From positions 1-64,000 of the forward strand of contig JACYMD010000045.1 of NCBI GenBank assembly GCA_015272215.1: DNA of 64,000 bases. The letters are read 5' to 3'. Shown piece by piece: positions 53,026-63,058 of the stretch. Each line of letters begins with the position of its first letter. Positions within the stretch are counted from its first letter, which is position 1. A program made the position numbers and the translations under genes. The notes under the pieces were generated by a model. The model was not told the DNA's origin. It ran no database searches and worked only from the letters and a program-made list of their open reading frames with translations. The stretch is from Rivularia sp. T60_A2020_040 (GTDB lineage: Bacteria; Cyanobacteriota; Cyanobacteriia; Cyanobacteriales; Nostocaceae).

Positions 53026-55269
53026 TTACAACTTTGGTAAAATCTCCGGTAACAACTGCCCTGGAACTTTGGATAAAGCTAAATTTTGTCCTTGAATTCC
53101 TAATTCGTCGTGAAAACCGCGAATTGTTTTAACCATATAAGTAATCGTACTTTGATAAGAAACTGAATCTTCATTAATTCCTGCTAAAGCTTGTAAATGA
53201 TTCTCTAATGCTTTTTCTAAATATTGGGAACGAATCGATTTATCTTCTGTAAAAAATTTATCCGTCGCTAATTGATAGTTTGCTAAACCCAAATTATTAT
53301 GAGTTGCAAACACATCAAAACTTAAAGATACACCTGTAAGTGAATGAGCTAAAGCTAAGGCTTCATCATAAGCCTCAATACACATTTTTAAATACTTTAA
53401 TTTACCTTCTTTATCCGTTTGGGGTTGATTTGCTAAATGCCAGTAAGCAGTACCAAGGTTATTTTGTGTAGCGGCACAAGCTGTGGGAACGTTGGCTGGT
53501 GTACGATATTTTAATGCTTCATTATAAGCATTGATAGCTAATTGCAAGTTTTCTGCTGGCTGTTCGTATTGGGCAAGATTCCAGTAAGCTGTGCCAATAT
53601 TATTTTGAATCATGCCATATTTCAAGGGTTCTTGCTCGGAATTATAATAAACAAGAGCATGGTTGTAAGCGATTACAGCTTGCTTTAAATTTGGTACAGG
53701 TTGATTATATTGCGCTAAATGCCAGTAAGCAGTACCCAAATTATTTTGACAAGCTGCATACTTTAACGGTTCCATTTCCGCAGTACGAAAACCTAGAGCC
53801 TCTGTATATGCTGTTACCGCATTTTGCCAATTTTGATCTGGATTGTGAAAACGAGCTAAATCCCCATAAGCCGTTCCTAAATTATTTTGTACTCTAGCAT
53901 AAGTTTCTGCATGGGTTTCCGCTGAAATCAACTTCAACGCTAATTCGTAAAATTCAATACCTTGTTCAATATAAGCCTGACCTTCCTGAGAATTCGGTGG
54001 GGTGCGATACAACATCCAATAAAGCGTACCCAAGTCATTTAACACATCTGGTACCACAGGAGAAGAATCATCATAGGAAATTGATTCTTGATATGCCAGA
54101 ATTGCTATCATTAAGTTTTCTAAAGTCGATTGCCCCTGTTCTATACGGATGCGATAAATATTTCCTAAGCGATAATAAGCAGCTCCAATATCTGCTTCAT
54201 TTGCTTGTTGTGAATGTAAATTTTCAATTTCTGGCAAAATTTGCTGTACTTGCAAGTTTTGCTGTGAATCGTCAGCGATTGTAGTGCCGATGGTTGCCAA
54301 TATCAACTCGGTTAACTCTTTGCTAATATGAGGCAAATCTGACGAATTGGGAATCTGACTCGAACTATTTTTGCCGATGGGTTGGGTATTTTCCTCCTGC
54401 TCCATTCCAGGAATAAATACTTCGAGTGCCGATAGGGGATTTTCTTCTTTCGGTGTCAAAGATTCTGGTAGTAATTCCAAGGAATTACCAGAATCGTAAC
54501 CCGTTTGTGCTAGCGGAAAATCCAAATCTTCCCCAAGCTCCAAATCCTCAAGCGGCATTGTTAATTGTTCTTCGTCTATCAGTGGTTGTTCCACAGAGTC
54601 TAAATCAAAACTCCTTTGAGCCGAAAAACGTCGCGGCGTACTTCTAGTTTGGGTAGTTGGAGTTGGTTCCCCAGCAAACAAAAATATACCCGTCCGACAA
54701 CGCCAAAACTGTGGTGCAGACTGTTCAATTGCGCGTAACCACGGACGTGGAACCCATAGTAACAAGCTTGATTCTAAAAATCTGCTGTCTTTTTGACTTG
54801 ACAGATGCTGTTCTGTTAAACGTAGATAATGTAAAAATAAACGCTGTATCGCAACAGGTTGTCTAGTTAATTGTTCTGTACCCACCATTTGAAATGACGG
54901 TATTGGCAAAGCCCTTCCCGGCACATCTTGGGAACCACCTACAACTGGTGGGGGATAATTAGTTAACCATTGATTTATTTGCGCTATGGGATTTGGATCA
55001 TTTAAATTCAACCGTAAAGTGACCAATCGCGGATAAGCTGGGGTACTAGCTTCAGATTCATTGCTGATAGGCTGATACAACACCTGCCCTACGGGATATG
55101 CCAAAGTTGAATGCAAACGAGCCGCCACCTGATTTCTCAGGTTTAAATCGTCACATACCGCTATGAAAATTTGTCTTCGCAAGCCCAGACTCAAAGCAAG
55201 TTTCAAGCGGTGATATACTTGCCGGTTCCAAGCTGAATTGTCCGATGTTACAGTATCCTTTAAGCTCAT
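53026..55269 (-). CDS. Large TPR-repeat protein
   Basis: A 747-residue protein. Residues 1-215 form an alpha/beta domain reminiscent of a nucleotide-hydrolase remnant (IFIAVCDDLNLRNQVAARL, YLRLTEQHLSSQKD). Residues 220-330 are acidic and low in structure. From about 355 to 690 there are eight or so TPR units with the recurring QNNLGTAYW(H/N)LA. The repeats resemble those of the hyp-linked TPR protein but much more regular. Role unknown; probably a protein-interaction scaffold. Confidence 0.85.
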   Translation of the reverse strand: MSLKDTVTSDNSAWNRQVYHRLKLALSLGLRRQIFIAVCDDLNLRNQVAARLHSTLAYPVGQVLYQPISNESEASTPAYPRLVTLRLNLNDPNPIAQINQWLTNYPPPVVGGSQDVPGRALPIPSFQMVGTEQLTRQPVAIQRLFLHYLRLTEQHLSSQKDSRFLESSLLLWVPRPWLRAIEQSAPQFWRCRTGIFLFAGEPTPTTQTRSTPRRFSAQRSFDLDSVEQPLIDEEQLTMPLEDLELGEDLDFPLAQTGYDSGNSLELLPESLTPKEENPLSALEVFIPGMEQEENTQPIGKNSSSQIPNSSDLPHISKELTELILATIGTTIADDSQQNLQVQQILPEIENLHSQQANEADIGAAYYRLGNIYRIRIEQGQSTLENLMIAILAYQESISYDDSSPVVPDVLNDLGTLYWMLYRTPPNSQEGQAYIEQGIEFYELALKLISAETHAETYARVQNNLGTAYGDLARFHNPDQNWQNAVTAYTEALGFRTAEMEPLKYAACQNNLGTAYWHLAQYNQPVPNLKQAVIAYNHALVYYNSEQEPLKYGMIQNNIGTAYWNLAQYEQPAENLQLAINAYNEALKYRTPANVPTACAATQNNLGTAYWHLANQPQTDKEGKLKYLKMCIEAYDEALALAHSLTGVSLSFDVFATHNNLGLANYQLATDKFFTEDKSIRSQYLEKALENHLQALAGINEDSVSYQSTITYMVKTIRGFHDELGIQGQNLALSKVPGQLLPEILPKL

Positions 55270-55457
55270 AGCGGCTCATCATCAGCCAAATGCAGTTTAC
55301 TTTCCCTTTAGGGACAATATATAAGCAGCAACCTTCGTTGTGAATATGACTACGGTTTTCAAGTAATTATTGCATTGCTCAGGAAAAATCCGGTCTTTCA
55401 GCTTTTACGGATGGCAAAAGTTTTATTTTATACTTGTCTTCTGATGGTATTCTAACA

Positions 55458-55495
55458 AATAAAAAACCAGGCTCCTAGATAGATTGGAACCTGTG
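55458..55495 (-). terminator. Terminator of psb34
   Basis: On the minus strand CAGGTTCC pairs with GGAGCCTG (one G-U) and is followed by GTTTTTTATT, about 40 bases after the psb34 stop. Confidence 0.75.
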
Positions 55496-55532
55496 ATACC
55501 AAAAGTAGATAAATTTTTGTCAGAAAGTTATA

Positions 55533-55712
55533 TTAACCAACATTAGACACCGAGAAAGCGACGAAAAATAAACCCCCAATCAATGCAGCAGCCCCAATTC
55601 CTAAGACAACATAAGTTATTTGCTGCTTTCTATTCGGAGGTTCAGCCTTGTAAACTTTTGGTTCACGAGCAAAATTATTTAAACGACCGCCTTCTTCTGT
55701 GGTATATGGCAT
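55533..55712 (-). CDS. psb34: Photosystem II assembly protein Psb34 (ssl1498 family)
   Basis: A 59-residue protein, MPYTTEEGGRLNNFAREP at its start and one membrane helix at about residues 33-55 (TYVVLGIGAAALIGGLFF). This is the ssl1498-family light-harvesting-like protein, named Psb34, which binds photosystem II assembly intermediates near CP47. AAGGATATTAT lies just before the ATG at 55712. A hairpin terminator follows. The protein is too short for default gene calling here. Confidence 0.9.
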   Translation of the reverse strand: MPYTTEEGGRLNNFAREPKVYKAEPPNRKQQITYVVLGIGAAALIGGLFFVAFSVSNVG

Positions 55713-55793
55713 AATAATATCCTTGTTTTTCTCTCAATCTTATTTTACATGACCAGTATATCTACTCTCCCAAATATATAGTTTGTAAAAATA

Positions 55794-55843
55794 GGGAATA
55801 GGGAATAGGGAATAGGGAATAGGGAACTGTCCACTGTCCACTG
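55794..55843 (+). repeat. GGGAATA tandem repeat and CAACTGT STRR
   Basis: Five GGGAATA heptamers (55795-55825) followed by CTGTCCACTGTCC units that reach the thiO-thiG stop and overlap its last codons. Confidence 0.8.
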
Positions 55844-57841
55844 TCAACTGTCAACTGTTCCTGTCAAGGGAGAGGAAGCGCTAGCGTAATCCTTAAGGGG
55901 CATTCTACCAGCTAAATATGCTAAACGTCCGGCGACTGCTGCCATATTCATCGCTCTTGCCATTGCAGGTGGGTTTTTAGCAAGGGCGATCGCACTATTG
56001 ATCAACAAAGCGTCTGCACCCATTTCCATTGCTTGGGCTGCTTCCGACGGGGAACCAATTCCCGCATCTACTACTACCGGAATCTTGGCGTTTTCGATAA
56101 TAATTTTTATGTTGGCGGTGGTTTGCAATCCTTGTCCGGAACCTATGGGGGCTGCTAAGGGCATTACTGTTGCACATCCGGCTTCTTCTAAGCGTTTCGC
56201 TAACATCGGATCGGCGTTGATGTAGGGGAGTACGGCAAAGCCTTCTTTTACTAGTTGCTCGGCAGCTTGTAGAGTACCTATGGGATCTGGAAGTAGATAT
56301 TTGGCATCGGGAATAACTTCTAATTTGACAAAATTATTATCTTCTTGACCGAGAATTTTCGCCATTTCTCTTCCCAAACGAGCAACGCGAATTGCTTCTT
56401 CTGCGGTTTTACATCCGGCGGTGTTGGGCAACATCCAAATTTTACTCCAGTCTAATGCTTCGGCTAAACCTTCATGACCGGGGGCGTTGGTTTGCACCCT
56501 ACGTACTGCAACTGTAACTATTTCACATTCACTTTCTGCCACACTTTGCTGCATTTGGGTAATATTCTGGTATTTACCCGTACCAGTCATCAAACGCGAC
56601 GTAAATTCTTTACCAGCTATTTTTAAAATAGAATCTTTAATGGGTAATGGAGCAGAAATATTACCATGAGAAAAATTTACTTCCTTCGTGAGCATGGCGG
56701 TAGATGTAGATGATGAATTATGAAAGCGTGAATAATCAAAGTGATTTAGCAACGGATCGACTTTTCCTGACAAAATTAAGTCAGCAGTTAATTTCGCTGT
56801 GATTGGTGTTAGCAGAATACCATTACGATGATGACCAGTGGCAAATATTAAGTTTTTGCACCAACTATTACCAAGGATGGGTAATTCATCGGGAGTAGTC
56901 GGACGAAATCCCCACCAAAATTCTTCGATGGGATAATTTTGTAATTGAGGATATAGCCGAATAGCTGCTACAAGTAAACTTTGAATGCCTACAGGTGTAT
57001 TTCCATCTGTAAAACCAACATTTTCACAGGTAGCCCCGATAATAATTCTGCCGTCGCGTCTGGGTACAATATAAATATCATCTCCGAACAATACTCGACC
57101 CAAAGGTAATTCTGGAGTAGACAATGGTACTTTGACGCTCAACATTTGTCCTTTGACAGGACGCACAGGTAAAGGTAATAATTGATTAGACCAAGCACCC
57201 GTTGCTAATACGTATACAGAAGCGCTAAGGGTGCCAGCATTAGTTTGTAAACCCGTTACTTGTCCTTGCTGTTGAATAATTCCTTTTACCGTAATCCCTT
57301 CTTGGATTTCCACACCAAGAATTTCAGCAGCAGTTAAAAGTGTTTGGAATAAAGCACGATTGTCTACTTGACCATCTTCAGGGTACCACCAACCGCCAAT
57401 TACTTCTTCACCTAATCCTGGTTGGTATTGATGGATTGCTTGTTTATCCAACCAATAGCAGGGAGATGGGGTGATAGGAGCATGGGAGGAAACAAAGGAA
57501 AATTCTGCTTTATCTCCTTGTCCCCTTGTCTCCCTGTCCCCTTGTCGCTCATAAACGGGAGCTAAAATACCGCAAGCCCAATAACCAGTATCTAAACCCG
57601 TGATGTCAGCTAATTTTCTCGTCCAATCTGGATATAAATATAGGGAACGATTACATAATTCCAGCATTGCCCGATGGGAAATCCGTTCGGCAGAAGGTGC
57701 CAACATCCCCGCTGCGGCTGTTGCTGCTGCTGCTTTGTGATTTCGGCTTATAGCGGTGACTTTGGCACCGCGTAGTTTGAGTTCAATGGCTGTTGCTAAG
57801 CCGATAACACCGCCACCAATAATTAAAATGTCACTAGTCAT
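55844..57841 (-). CDS. thiO/thiG: Bifunctional glycine oxidase ThiO / thiazole synthase ThiG
   Basis: A 665-residue fusion typical of cyanobacteria. ThiO (residues 1-370) has the FAD motif [10 protein letters not shown] (6-15) and a C-terminal [11 protein letters not shown]; it makes dehydroglycine. ThiG (about 400-655) has [12 protein letters not shown], the FVKLEVIPD strand with the Schiff-base Lys, and [24 protein letters not shown]. Together they form the thiazole moiety of thiamine. Residues 105-130 include a short [13 protein letters not shown] insert encoded by a tandem heptamer, probably repeat-derived. The last residues (GTVDS) read STRR sequence. Confidence 0.94.
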   Translation of the reverse strand: MTSDILIIGGGVIGLATAIELKLRGAKVTAISRNHKAAAATAAAGMLAPSAERISHRAMLELCNRSLYLYPDWTRKLADITGLDTGYWACGILAPVYERQGDRETRGQGDKAEFSFVSSHAPITPSPCYWLDKQAIHQYQPGLGEEVIGGWWYPEDGQVDNRALFQTLLTAAEILGVEIQEGITVKGIIQQQGQVTGLQTNAGTLSASVYVLATGAWSNQLLPLPVRPVKGQMLSVKVPLSTPELPLGRVLFGDDIYIVPRRDGRIIIGATCENVGFTDGNTPVGIQSLLVAAIRLYPQLQNYPIEEFWWGFRPTTPDELPILGNSWCKNLIFATGHHRNGILLTPITAKLTADLILSGKVDPLLNHFDYSRFHNSSSTSTAMLTKEVNFSHGNISAPLPIKDSILKIAGKEFTSRLMTGTGKYQNITQMQQSVAESECEIVTVAVRRVQTNAPGHEGLAEALDWSKIWMLPNTAGCKTAEEAIRVARLGREMAKILGQEDNNFVKLEVIPDAKYLLPDPIGTLQAAEQLVKEGFAVLPYINADPMLAKRLEEAGCATVMPLAAPIGSGQGLQTTANIKIIIENAKIPVVVDAGIGSPSEAAQAMEMGADALLINSAIALAKNPPAMARAMNMAAVAGRLAYLAGRMPLKDYASASSPLTGTVDS

Positions 57842-57956
57842 TAGTCAGCCGGTCATTAGTCGTTAGTTATTATTAACTAGTAACAAATAACTAGTAACTT
57901 ATATCTTATAACTTATAACTCCCAACTGATAATCGACTGCTAATAACCAGCATTTT

Positions 57957-58301
57957 TTACCATAAAGCCCGAATTGGTGCGTTATTGTCAGATGTACTTC
58001 TTCTTTGACCTACACTAGTTGATGGTGTAGTAGATTCTGTTGTACTACCTTGAGCGGTTGTTGTGGGCGCACTTTGAACAGTTTTTTGGTTATTATTGCT
58101 ATTTTGAGCAACGCTGCTTTCTCCAGAAGACCCAGTAGCAGTACTATTAACATTAATATTCGCTGGCAGAACTTGCGATTCTCTTCTCCTTGTGGGAACT
58201 TCAGCATTACGTCCATCCATCGGAAAATTGATACCCAACAATGTACCTAGCAAAATCGCCAAGCCACCTGCCATCAAAATTAACGGTGTCCATCTACCCA
58301 T
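57957..58301 (-). CDS. Hypothetical membrane-anchored protein
   Basis: A 114-residue protein with one N-terminal hydrophobic helix (residues 5-24, PLILMAGGLAILLGTLLGI) and a Ser/Thr/Asn/Gln-rich, disordered-looking remainder that should be outside the cytoplasm. I do not recognise a family. GGAGATAAAAC lies upstream of the ATG at 58301. It lies upstream of thiO-thiG on the same strand but separated by 115 bp of repeat-like sequence. Confidence 0.6.
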   Translation of the reverse strand: MGRWTPLILMAGGLAILLGTLLGINFPMDGRNAEVPTRRRESQVLPANINVNSTATGSSGESSVAQNSNNNQKTVQSAPTTTAQGSTTESTTPSTSVGQRRSTSDNNAPIRALW

Positions 58302-58722
58302 TTTTGTTTTATCTCCTTTTCCAACTTAATGGTATATTCTTTTACTTTTCGATATTTCCGTTTTCCTACTTAAAGCTTAACCTTTTGACTTTTGTCAAAA
58401 ATTTTCAGCGAAGAAAATGGAAACTTTCCGTCTTTTCACATTTGAACAATACAACGGTTGTATCGGTACACTTACCAATATTACTAACAGTTAATTGTTA
58501 ATTACTGTATTCACTGTTGTGATAAAGGTCAATGCCATTTTGTTGCAAAACAAATAATCAAAATATCAGCTTGTCCCTGGGAACTGTAACGCCGGAATTG
58601 CATATATAATCATCGTCTTAGGTTGATCTGAAAAAACAGGCATCTTACATTACCAAACTGGCTTTTTATTCTTATACATTGACACATAGCTTTGTGAGTT
58701 GTTGTTCTACTCTCTACTAATT
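58302..58722. other. Divergent gap before cimA, no gene seen
   Basis: 421 AT-rich bases carrying the promoters of the 114-residue gene and cimA. No recognisable operator, riboswitch or leader peptide was found. Confidence 0.4.
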
Positions 58723-60321
58723 ATGACCGTAAATTCCTCACATCAACTTTGGATATACGATACCACGCTACGAGATGGTACTCAGCGTGAAGGCTTATCA
58801 GTTTCCCTGGAAGATAAATTACGTATCGCTAGGAGACTAGATGAACTGGGAATTCCTTTTATTGAAGGTGGTTGGCCCGGAGCTAATCCTAAAGATGTAC
58901 AACTTTTTTGGCAATTGAAAGAACAACCACTCAAACAAGCCCAAATTGTTCCCTTTTGTTCGACTCGAAGACCGAATAAACAGGCAAGTTGCGAACCAAT
59001 GTTGCAAGCTATTCTTGCTGCGGGTACTAATTGGGTAACTACTTTTGGTAAGTCTTGGGATTTGCACGTTACCGAAGGTTTGAAAACCAGTTTAGCAGAA
59101 AATTTAGAAATGATTCGCGATACGATTGAGTATTTTCACGCCCATGGTCGTCGTATTATATACGATGCTGAACACTGGTTTGATGGTTATAAGCACAATC
59201 GGGATTATAGTTTACAGACTCTCAAAACTGCTGTTGCTGCGGGTGCGGAATGGTTAGTTTTATGCGATACAAATGGTGGTACTTTACCTCACGAAGTTTC
59301 ACAAATTGTTACCGATGTCAAGAAAAATTTTCCCGAACATATTCAACTGGGAATTCACACTCACAATGATTCGGATACAGCTATCGCCAATGCTCTGGCT
59401 GGAGTAATGGCGGGGGTAACAATGGTACAAGGGACAATTAACGGCTATGGCGAACGCTGCGGTAATGCCAATCTTTGTTCTTTAATTCCGAATTTACAGC
59501 TAAAGATGGGCTACAATTGCATTGCTCCGGATCAGCTATCAAAGCTGGCACAAACCAGCCGTTTTGTCAGTGAAGTAGTTAACCTTGCTCCTGACGAACA
59601 CGCTCCTTTTGTCGGAGGTTCGGCTTTTGCTCACAAAGGAGGTATTCATGTATCCGCAGTGCAAAGAAATCCCCTAACCTACGAACACATAGAACCGGAG
59701 AAAGTCGGAAATTCTCGTCGGATAGTAATTTCCGAACAAGCAGGAATCAGCAATGTTTTAGCTAAAGCCAGTGGATTTGGTATTGAGCTTGATAAAAATC
59801 ATCCAGCAACGCGGGAAATATTACAGCGTCTCAAAGAATTAGAAAGTCAAGGATATCAGTTTGAAGCAGCCGAAGCTAGTTTTGAATTGTTGATGCGTTC
59901 GGTTTTACAAACTCGTCCCTGTTTTTTCCAAGTCAAAGGCTTTCAAATTCATTGCGATTTAAGTTCATCTTTGGAAACAACCAAAGCCCTCGCCACAGTT
60001 AAAGTCGCGGTGATTGGTGAAGATATTTGGGAAGCAGCCGAAGGTAATGGGCCAGTTGCTGCAATGGATGCAGCTTTACGCAAAGCTTTACTCAAATTTT
60101 ATCCGCAAATTAATACTTTTGAACTAACAGATTACAAAGTGCGGATTCTCAACGGACATAGCGGCACTTCAGCCACAACGCGGGCAATGGTGGAAATAGG
60201 AAACGGACATCAGCGCTGGACAACCATCGGAGTTTCTAACAATATATTAGAAGCTTCTTATCAAGCAGTAGTACAAGGATTGGAATATGGTTTAATGAAA
60301 CACTCGCAATTAAATGGTTAG
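58723..60321 (+). CDS. cimA: Citramalate synthase CimA
   Basis: A 532-residue enzyme of the isopropylmalate/citramalate/homocitrate synthase family. The catalytic DTTLRDGTQREG begins at residue 13; HTHNDSDTAIANAL and NGYGERCGNANL follow, and a C-terminal regulatory-type domain is present from about 380. The length and RDGTQREGLS type match CimA, which joins pyruvate and acetyl-CoA to citramalate for isoleucine synthesis, not LeuA. Start is the ATG at 58723 rather than an earlier TTG. NifV (homocitrate synthase) is a less likely alternative. Confidence 0.9.
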   Translation: MTVNSSHQLWIYDTTLRDGTQREGLSVSLEDKLRIARRLDELGIPFIEGGWPGANPKDVQLFWQLKEQPLKQAQIVPFCSTRRPNKQASCEPMLQAILAAGTNWVTTFGKSWDLHVTEGLKTSLAENLEMIRDTIEYFHAHGRRIIYDAEHWFDGYKHNRDYSLQTLKTAVAAGAEWLVLCDTNGGTLPHEVSQIVTDVKKNFPEHIQLGIHTHNDSDTAIANALAGVMAGVTMVQGTINGYGERCGNANLCSLIPNLQLKMGYNCIAPDQLSKLAQTSRFVSEVVNLAPDEHAPFVGGSAFAHKGGIHVSAVQRNPLTYEHIEPEKVGNSRRIVISEQAGISNVLAKASGFGIELDKNHPATREILQRLKELESQGYQFEAAEASFELLMRSVLQTRPCFFQVKGFQIHCDLSSSLETTKALATVKVAVIGEDIWEAAEGNGPVAAMDAALRKALLKFYPQINTFELTDYKVRILNGHSGTSATTRAMVEIGNGHQRWTTIGVSNNILEASYQAVVQGLEYGLMKHSQLNG

Positions 60322-60440
60322 TTGATGGTTGACAGTTGATAGTGGACAGTTGACAGTTGATAGTGGACAGTTGACAGTTGACAGTTACCAATTACCAATT
60401 ACCAATTACCAATTACCAATTACCAATTACCAATTACCAA
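60319..60440 (+). repeat. STRR block after cimA
   Basis: TTGACAG/TGGACAG units (60332-60385) followed by eight ACCAATT heptamers (60386-60439). Confidence 0.85.
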
Positions 60441-60558
60441 ATTTCAGACAAAATATTAAAAACACTCTCACACCTAATTTATGATTGGCGTAGCAGGCTT
60501 AAAACAGATTCTTTGCTTAATTGGGGTATTATTCCTCTCGATTTTTAGGATTGAAAAT

Positions 60559-60792
60559 TTAAGCTAAACTTTCCCAAGCTTGGGCTACGACTTGGCTTAA
60601 CCAACGACGTTGCTGTTTATCAAGTACACTATCTTCTGCTAAAAGTTGTGAAGTCAACTCTTCTAATGATTGACCTTGAGAACGGACTAATTTTATTACG
60701 CCTGCAATGGCAACAGCAACCAGTTCCTCATTAACTGGCTGTTGTCTCATCGCAAAGATTTGTTGGGGGTTATCTGGGATGGGATAATTCAT
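60559..60792 (-). CDS. Conserved hypothetical protein
   Basis: A 77-residue, mostly helical protein, MNYPIPDNPQQIFAMRQQPV at the start and RRWLSQVVAQAWESLA at the end. Its style is that of small conserved cyanobacterial proteins of unknown function; I cannot name a family. The ATG at 60792 has only a weak ribosome-binding site. Confidence 0.65.
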   Translation of the reverse strand: MNYPIPDNPQQIFAMRQQPVNEELVAVAIAGVIKLVRSQGQSLEELTSQLLAEDSVLDKQQRRWLSQVVAQAWESLA

Positions 60793-60950
60793 GGCGTGTG
60801 TGTGAATAATTAAAGGAACAAAAAAAACTTGCGAACTCTTAAACTTTCTTTACAGAATATTTATTCAACTGATAGGGCGGAGTTTACCGCGATTTACAAC
60901 TTTCTTAAATCTGTCTTAATGAGTAGATTTTGGGTATATTGCCACTAAAA

Positions 60951-63041
60951 ATGAAAGAAATTATTTATTTAGAAATCCCAACTCCAGACACAGCAAGGGT
61001 AAGAGACTGGTTGCAAAATTCCTTTGAGCCGGGAACTTGTGACAAGATATTAACGTCTGATGGCATTCGCTTGAAGTCGTCTGATACTACATCTGTTGTT
61101 TCAGATATTACGGAAAAGTTACCAAACGAATTATCTGTATTTGTGTGGAATGTGCAGCGAACCACGTATTTAAAGGTGTTTCGATGGGGTGAGAAATTTG
61201 CACAAGAGATACAAATTTTACGCAAGCTCACGGATGAGGTGCGCGATCGCTTTCCTCATAATTATCCTGAACCACCAGCAATTGATTTGTCCAAACAATC
61301 AATTTTTGCGGCGCTAGCTGCTCATTATCCCCTTACTGTTAAGTATTTTCAGAAAATGCCTAACGGAGAATACGATTTAAACCGTGCCTACTGGTGGGAA
61401 CAACGCTGGCGTGAAGGTGTAAGGAATCCCCAACAGCCAAAGCAAGTTATATTTTCGCACCATGAAGCGGCTACAAGCGGATTTCCCTTGTCTTCTTCTA
61501 GTTACGACCTAATCTATATCGGCGGTGCTTTAGGGGTGATTCATGCGGCATTAATGGCTAAATTAGGCTATAAAGTACTGTTGGTGGAACGCTTACCTTT
61601 TGGCAAGATGAATCGGGAATGGAATATTTCCCGCTCGGAAATTCAAAATTTGGTAAATTTGGGTTTGCTAACTGCTGCGGAAGTAGAATCAATTATTGCC
61701 CGCGAATATAAAGACGGATTTAATAAATTTTTTGATGCTTATATTCCCGATCAACTCAAATCGCCGATTCTTCATACACCAACGGTACTAAATATAGCTT
61801 TAGATTCAGAGAAATTACTGGCTTTGTGTGGCGAGAAATTGCGAGGGGCAGGCGGTGAAATTTGGGATGAAACGGAGTTTATCAAAGCAGATATTGATGC
61901 ATCTCAAGTTGTTTTGACGCTCAAGGATTTATCATCACAAACTCAACATCTTGTGAGTGGCAGATTGTTGGTAGATGCCATGGGAACAGCATCACCGATT
62001 GCATGGCAACTCAACCCCAAACGGGCTTTTGACAGCGTATGTCCGACGGTAGGAGCAGTCGTAGAAAGCGGATTTGAACCTGAAGTTTGGGATTCTCAAT
62101 ACGGTGATGTTCTTAATAGTCATGGGGATATTTCACGGGGAAGACAGTTGATTTGGGAATTATTCCCTGGAGCAAACGAAGAACTGACGATTTATTTATT
62201 TCACTATCATCAAGTAAATTCTGAAAATCCTGGCTCCTTAATGGAGATGTACGAAGACTTTTTCAACATTTTGCCAGAATATCGCCGCTGCGATATGGAT
62301 AAACTAGTCTGGAAAAAGCCTACGTTTGGATATATACCCGGACATTTCAGTGTTGGTAGTCGCGATCGTACTGTTGCTGTGAATCGCTTAATTGCGATTG
62401 GTGATGCGGCATCGCTTCAGTCTCCCCTAGTGTTTACCGGCTTCGGTTCTTTAGTACGCAATCTCGGCAGGTTAACGGAACTTTTAGATACTGCGCTCAA
62501 GCATGATTTACTATCTGCCAGAGATTTAAATCAAATTCGCGCTTTTCAAAGTAATATTGCCGTAACTTGGATGTTTTCCAAAGGTATGATGGTTCCTACG
62601 GGGAAATTTATCCCACCGGAGCGTATCAATGCGATGTTAAATAACTTCTTTGGGTTATTAGCAGATGAACCGTTGGAAGTAGCGGATAATTTTATCAAAG
62701 ATAGGTTCGATTTATCAACTTTTAATCGACTCGCATTGAAAGCAGCGAAGAAAAATCCTGCATTGTTACTGTGGATTTGGCAACTTGCGGGAGCAAAAGA
62801 TTTACTGCGATGGGTTGGTAACTATATTGACTTTGCCCGTCACAGCATAGTTAGTGCTGTATTTGGTAAATGGTTTGAGGGATTTATCCGCTCAATACAG
62901 CCAAAGTTAGAATCTCGGTTCCCAGGGTTATGGTTACGGCTTTTGGCTATAAATTATGCACTTAGCGCGGGTAAACCACTTCCCAAAAACCAAAATTATC
63001 AATTAACAGTTGACAGTGGACAGTTGACAGTTGACAGTTGA
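60951..63041 (+). CDS. cruP: CruP-like flavoprotein (CruA/CruP lycopene cyclase family)
   Basis: A 696-residue flavoprotein from the ATG at 60951. An N-terminal region of about 185 residues precedes a Rossmann FAD site (LIYIGGALGVIHAALMAKLG), then RLPFGKMNREWNIS, GRLLVDAMGTASPI and AIGDAASLQSPLVFTGFGSL, all typical of CruA/CruP. CruP is linked to limiting oxidative stress from carotenoid photochemistry, and lycopene cyclase activity is debated. The last dozen residues ([13 protein letters not shown]) are translated STRR heptamers, so the natural C-terminus has been replaced or extended by repeat insertion. Confidence 0.85.
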   Translation: MKEIIYLEIPTPDTARVRDWLQNSFEPGTCDKILTSDGIRLKSSDTTSVVSDITEKLPNELSVFVWNVQRTTYLKVFRWGEKFAQEIQILRKLTDEVRDRFPHNYPEPPAIDLSKQSIFAALAAHYPLTVKYFQKMPNGEYDLNRAYWWEQRWREGVRNPQQPKQVIFSHHEAATSGFPLSSSSYDLIYIGGALGVIHAALMAKLGYKVLLVERLPFGKMNREWNISRSEIQNLVNLGLLTAAEVESIIAREYKDGFNKFFDAYIPDQLKSPILHTPTVLNIALDSEKLLALCGEKLRGAGGEIWDETEFIKADIDASQVVLTLKDLSSQTQHLVSGRLLVDAMGTASPIAWQLNPKRAFDSVCPTVGAVVESGFEPEVWDSQYGDVLNSHGDISRGRQLIWELFPGANEELTIYLFHYHQVNSENPGSLMEMYEDFFNILPEYRRCDMDKLVWKKPTFGYIPGHFSVGSRDRTVAVNRLIAIGDAASLQSPLVFTGFGSLVRNLGRLTELLDTALKHDLLSARDLNQIRAFQSNIAVTWMFSKGMMVPTGKFIPPERINAMLNNFFGLLADEPLEVADNFIKDRFDLSTFNRLALKAAKKNPALLLWIWQLAGAKDLLRWVGNYIDFARHSIVSAVFGKWFEGFIRSIQPKLESRFPGLWLRLLAINYALSAGKPLPKNQNYQLTVDSGQLTVDS

Positions 63042-63044
63042 CAG
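63003..63044 (+). repeat. STRR array forming the 3' end of the cruP-like gene
   Basis: Five or six TTGACAG/TGGACAG heptamers. The first units are in frame with the gene and supply its final codons and stop. Confidence 0.85.
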
Positions 63045-63058
63045 GTTAGTTTTGACCT

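Noticed and set aside
57842-57956. TPP riboswitch expected before thiO-thiG
   Set aside because: The conserved CTGAGA and ACCTGA blocks are absent; the spacer is repeat-like sequence only.
60481-60567. 28-codon hydrophobic frame between cimA and the 77-residue gene
   Set aside because: No ribosome-binding site and it overlaps the end of the opposite gene; weaker than the accepted 31-residue case at 51630.
60930-60950. Earlier TTG start for the CruP-like protein
   Set aside because: The seven added residues show no family match; MKEIIYLEIPTPD from the ATG at 60951 looks like the natural N-terminus.
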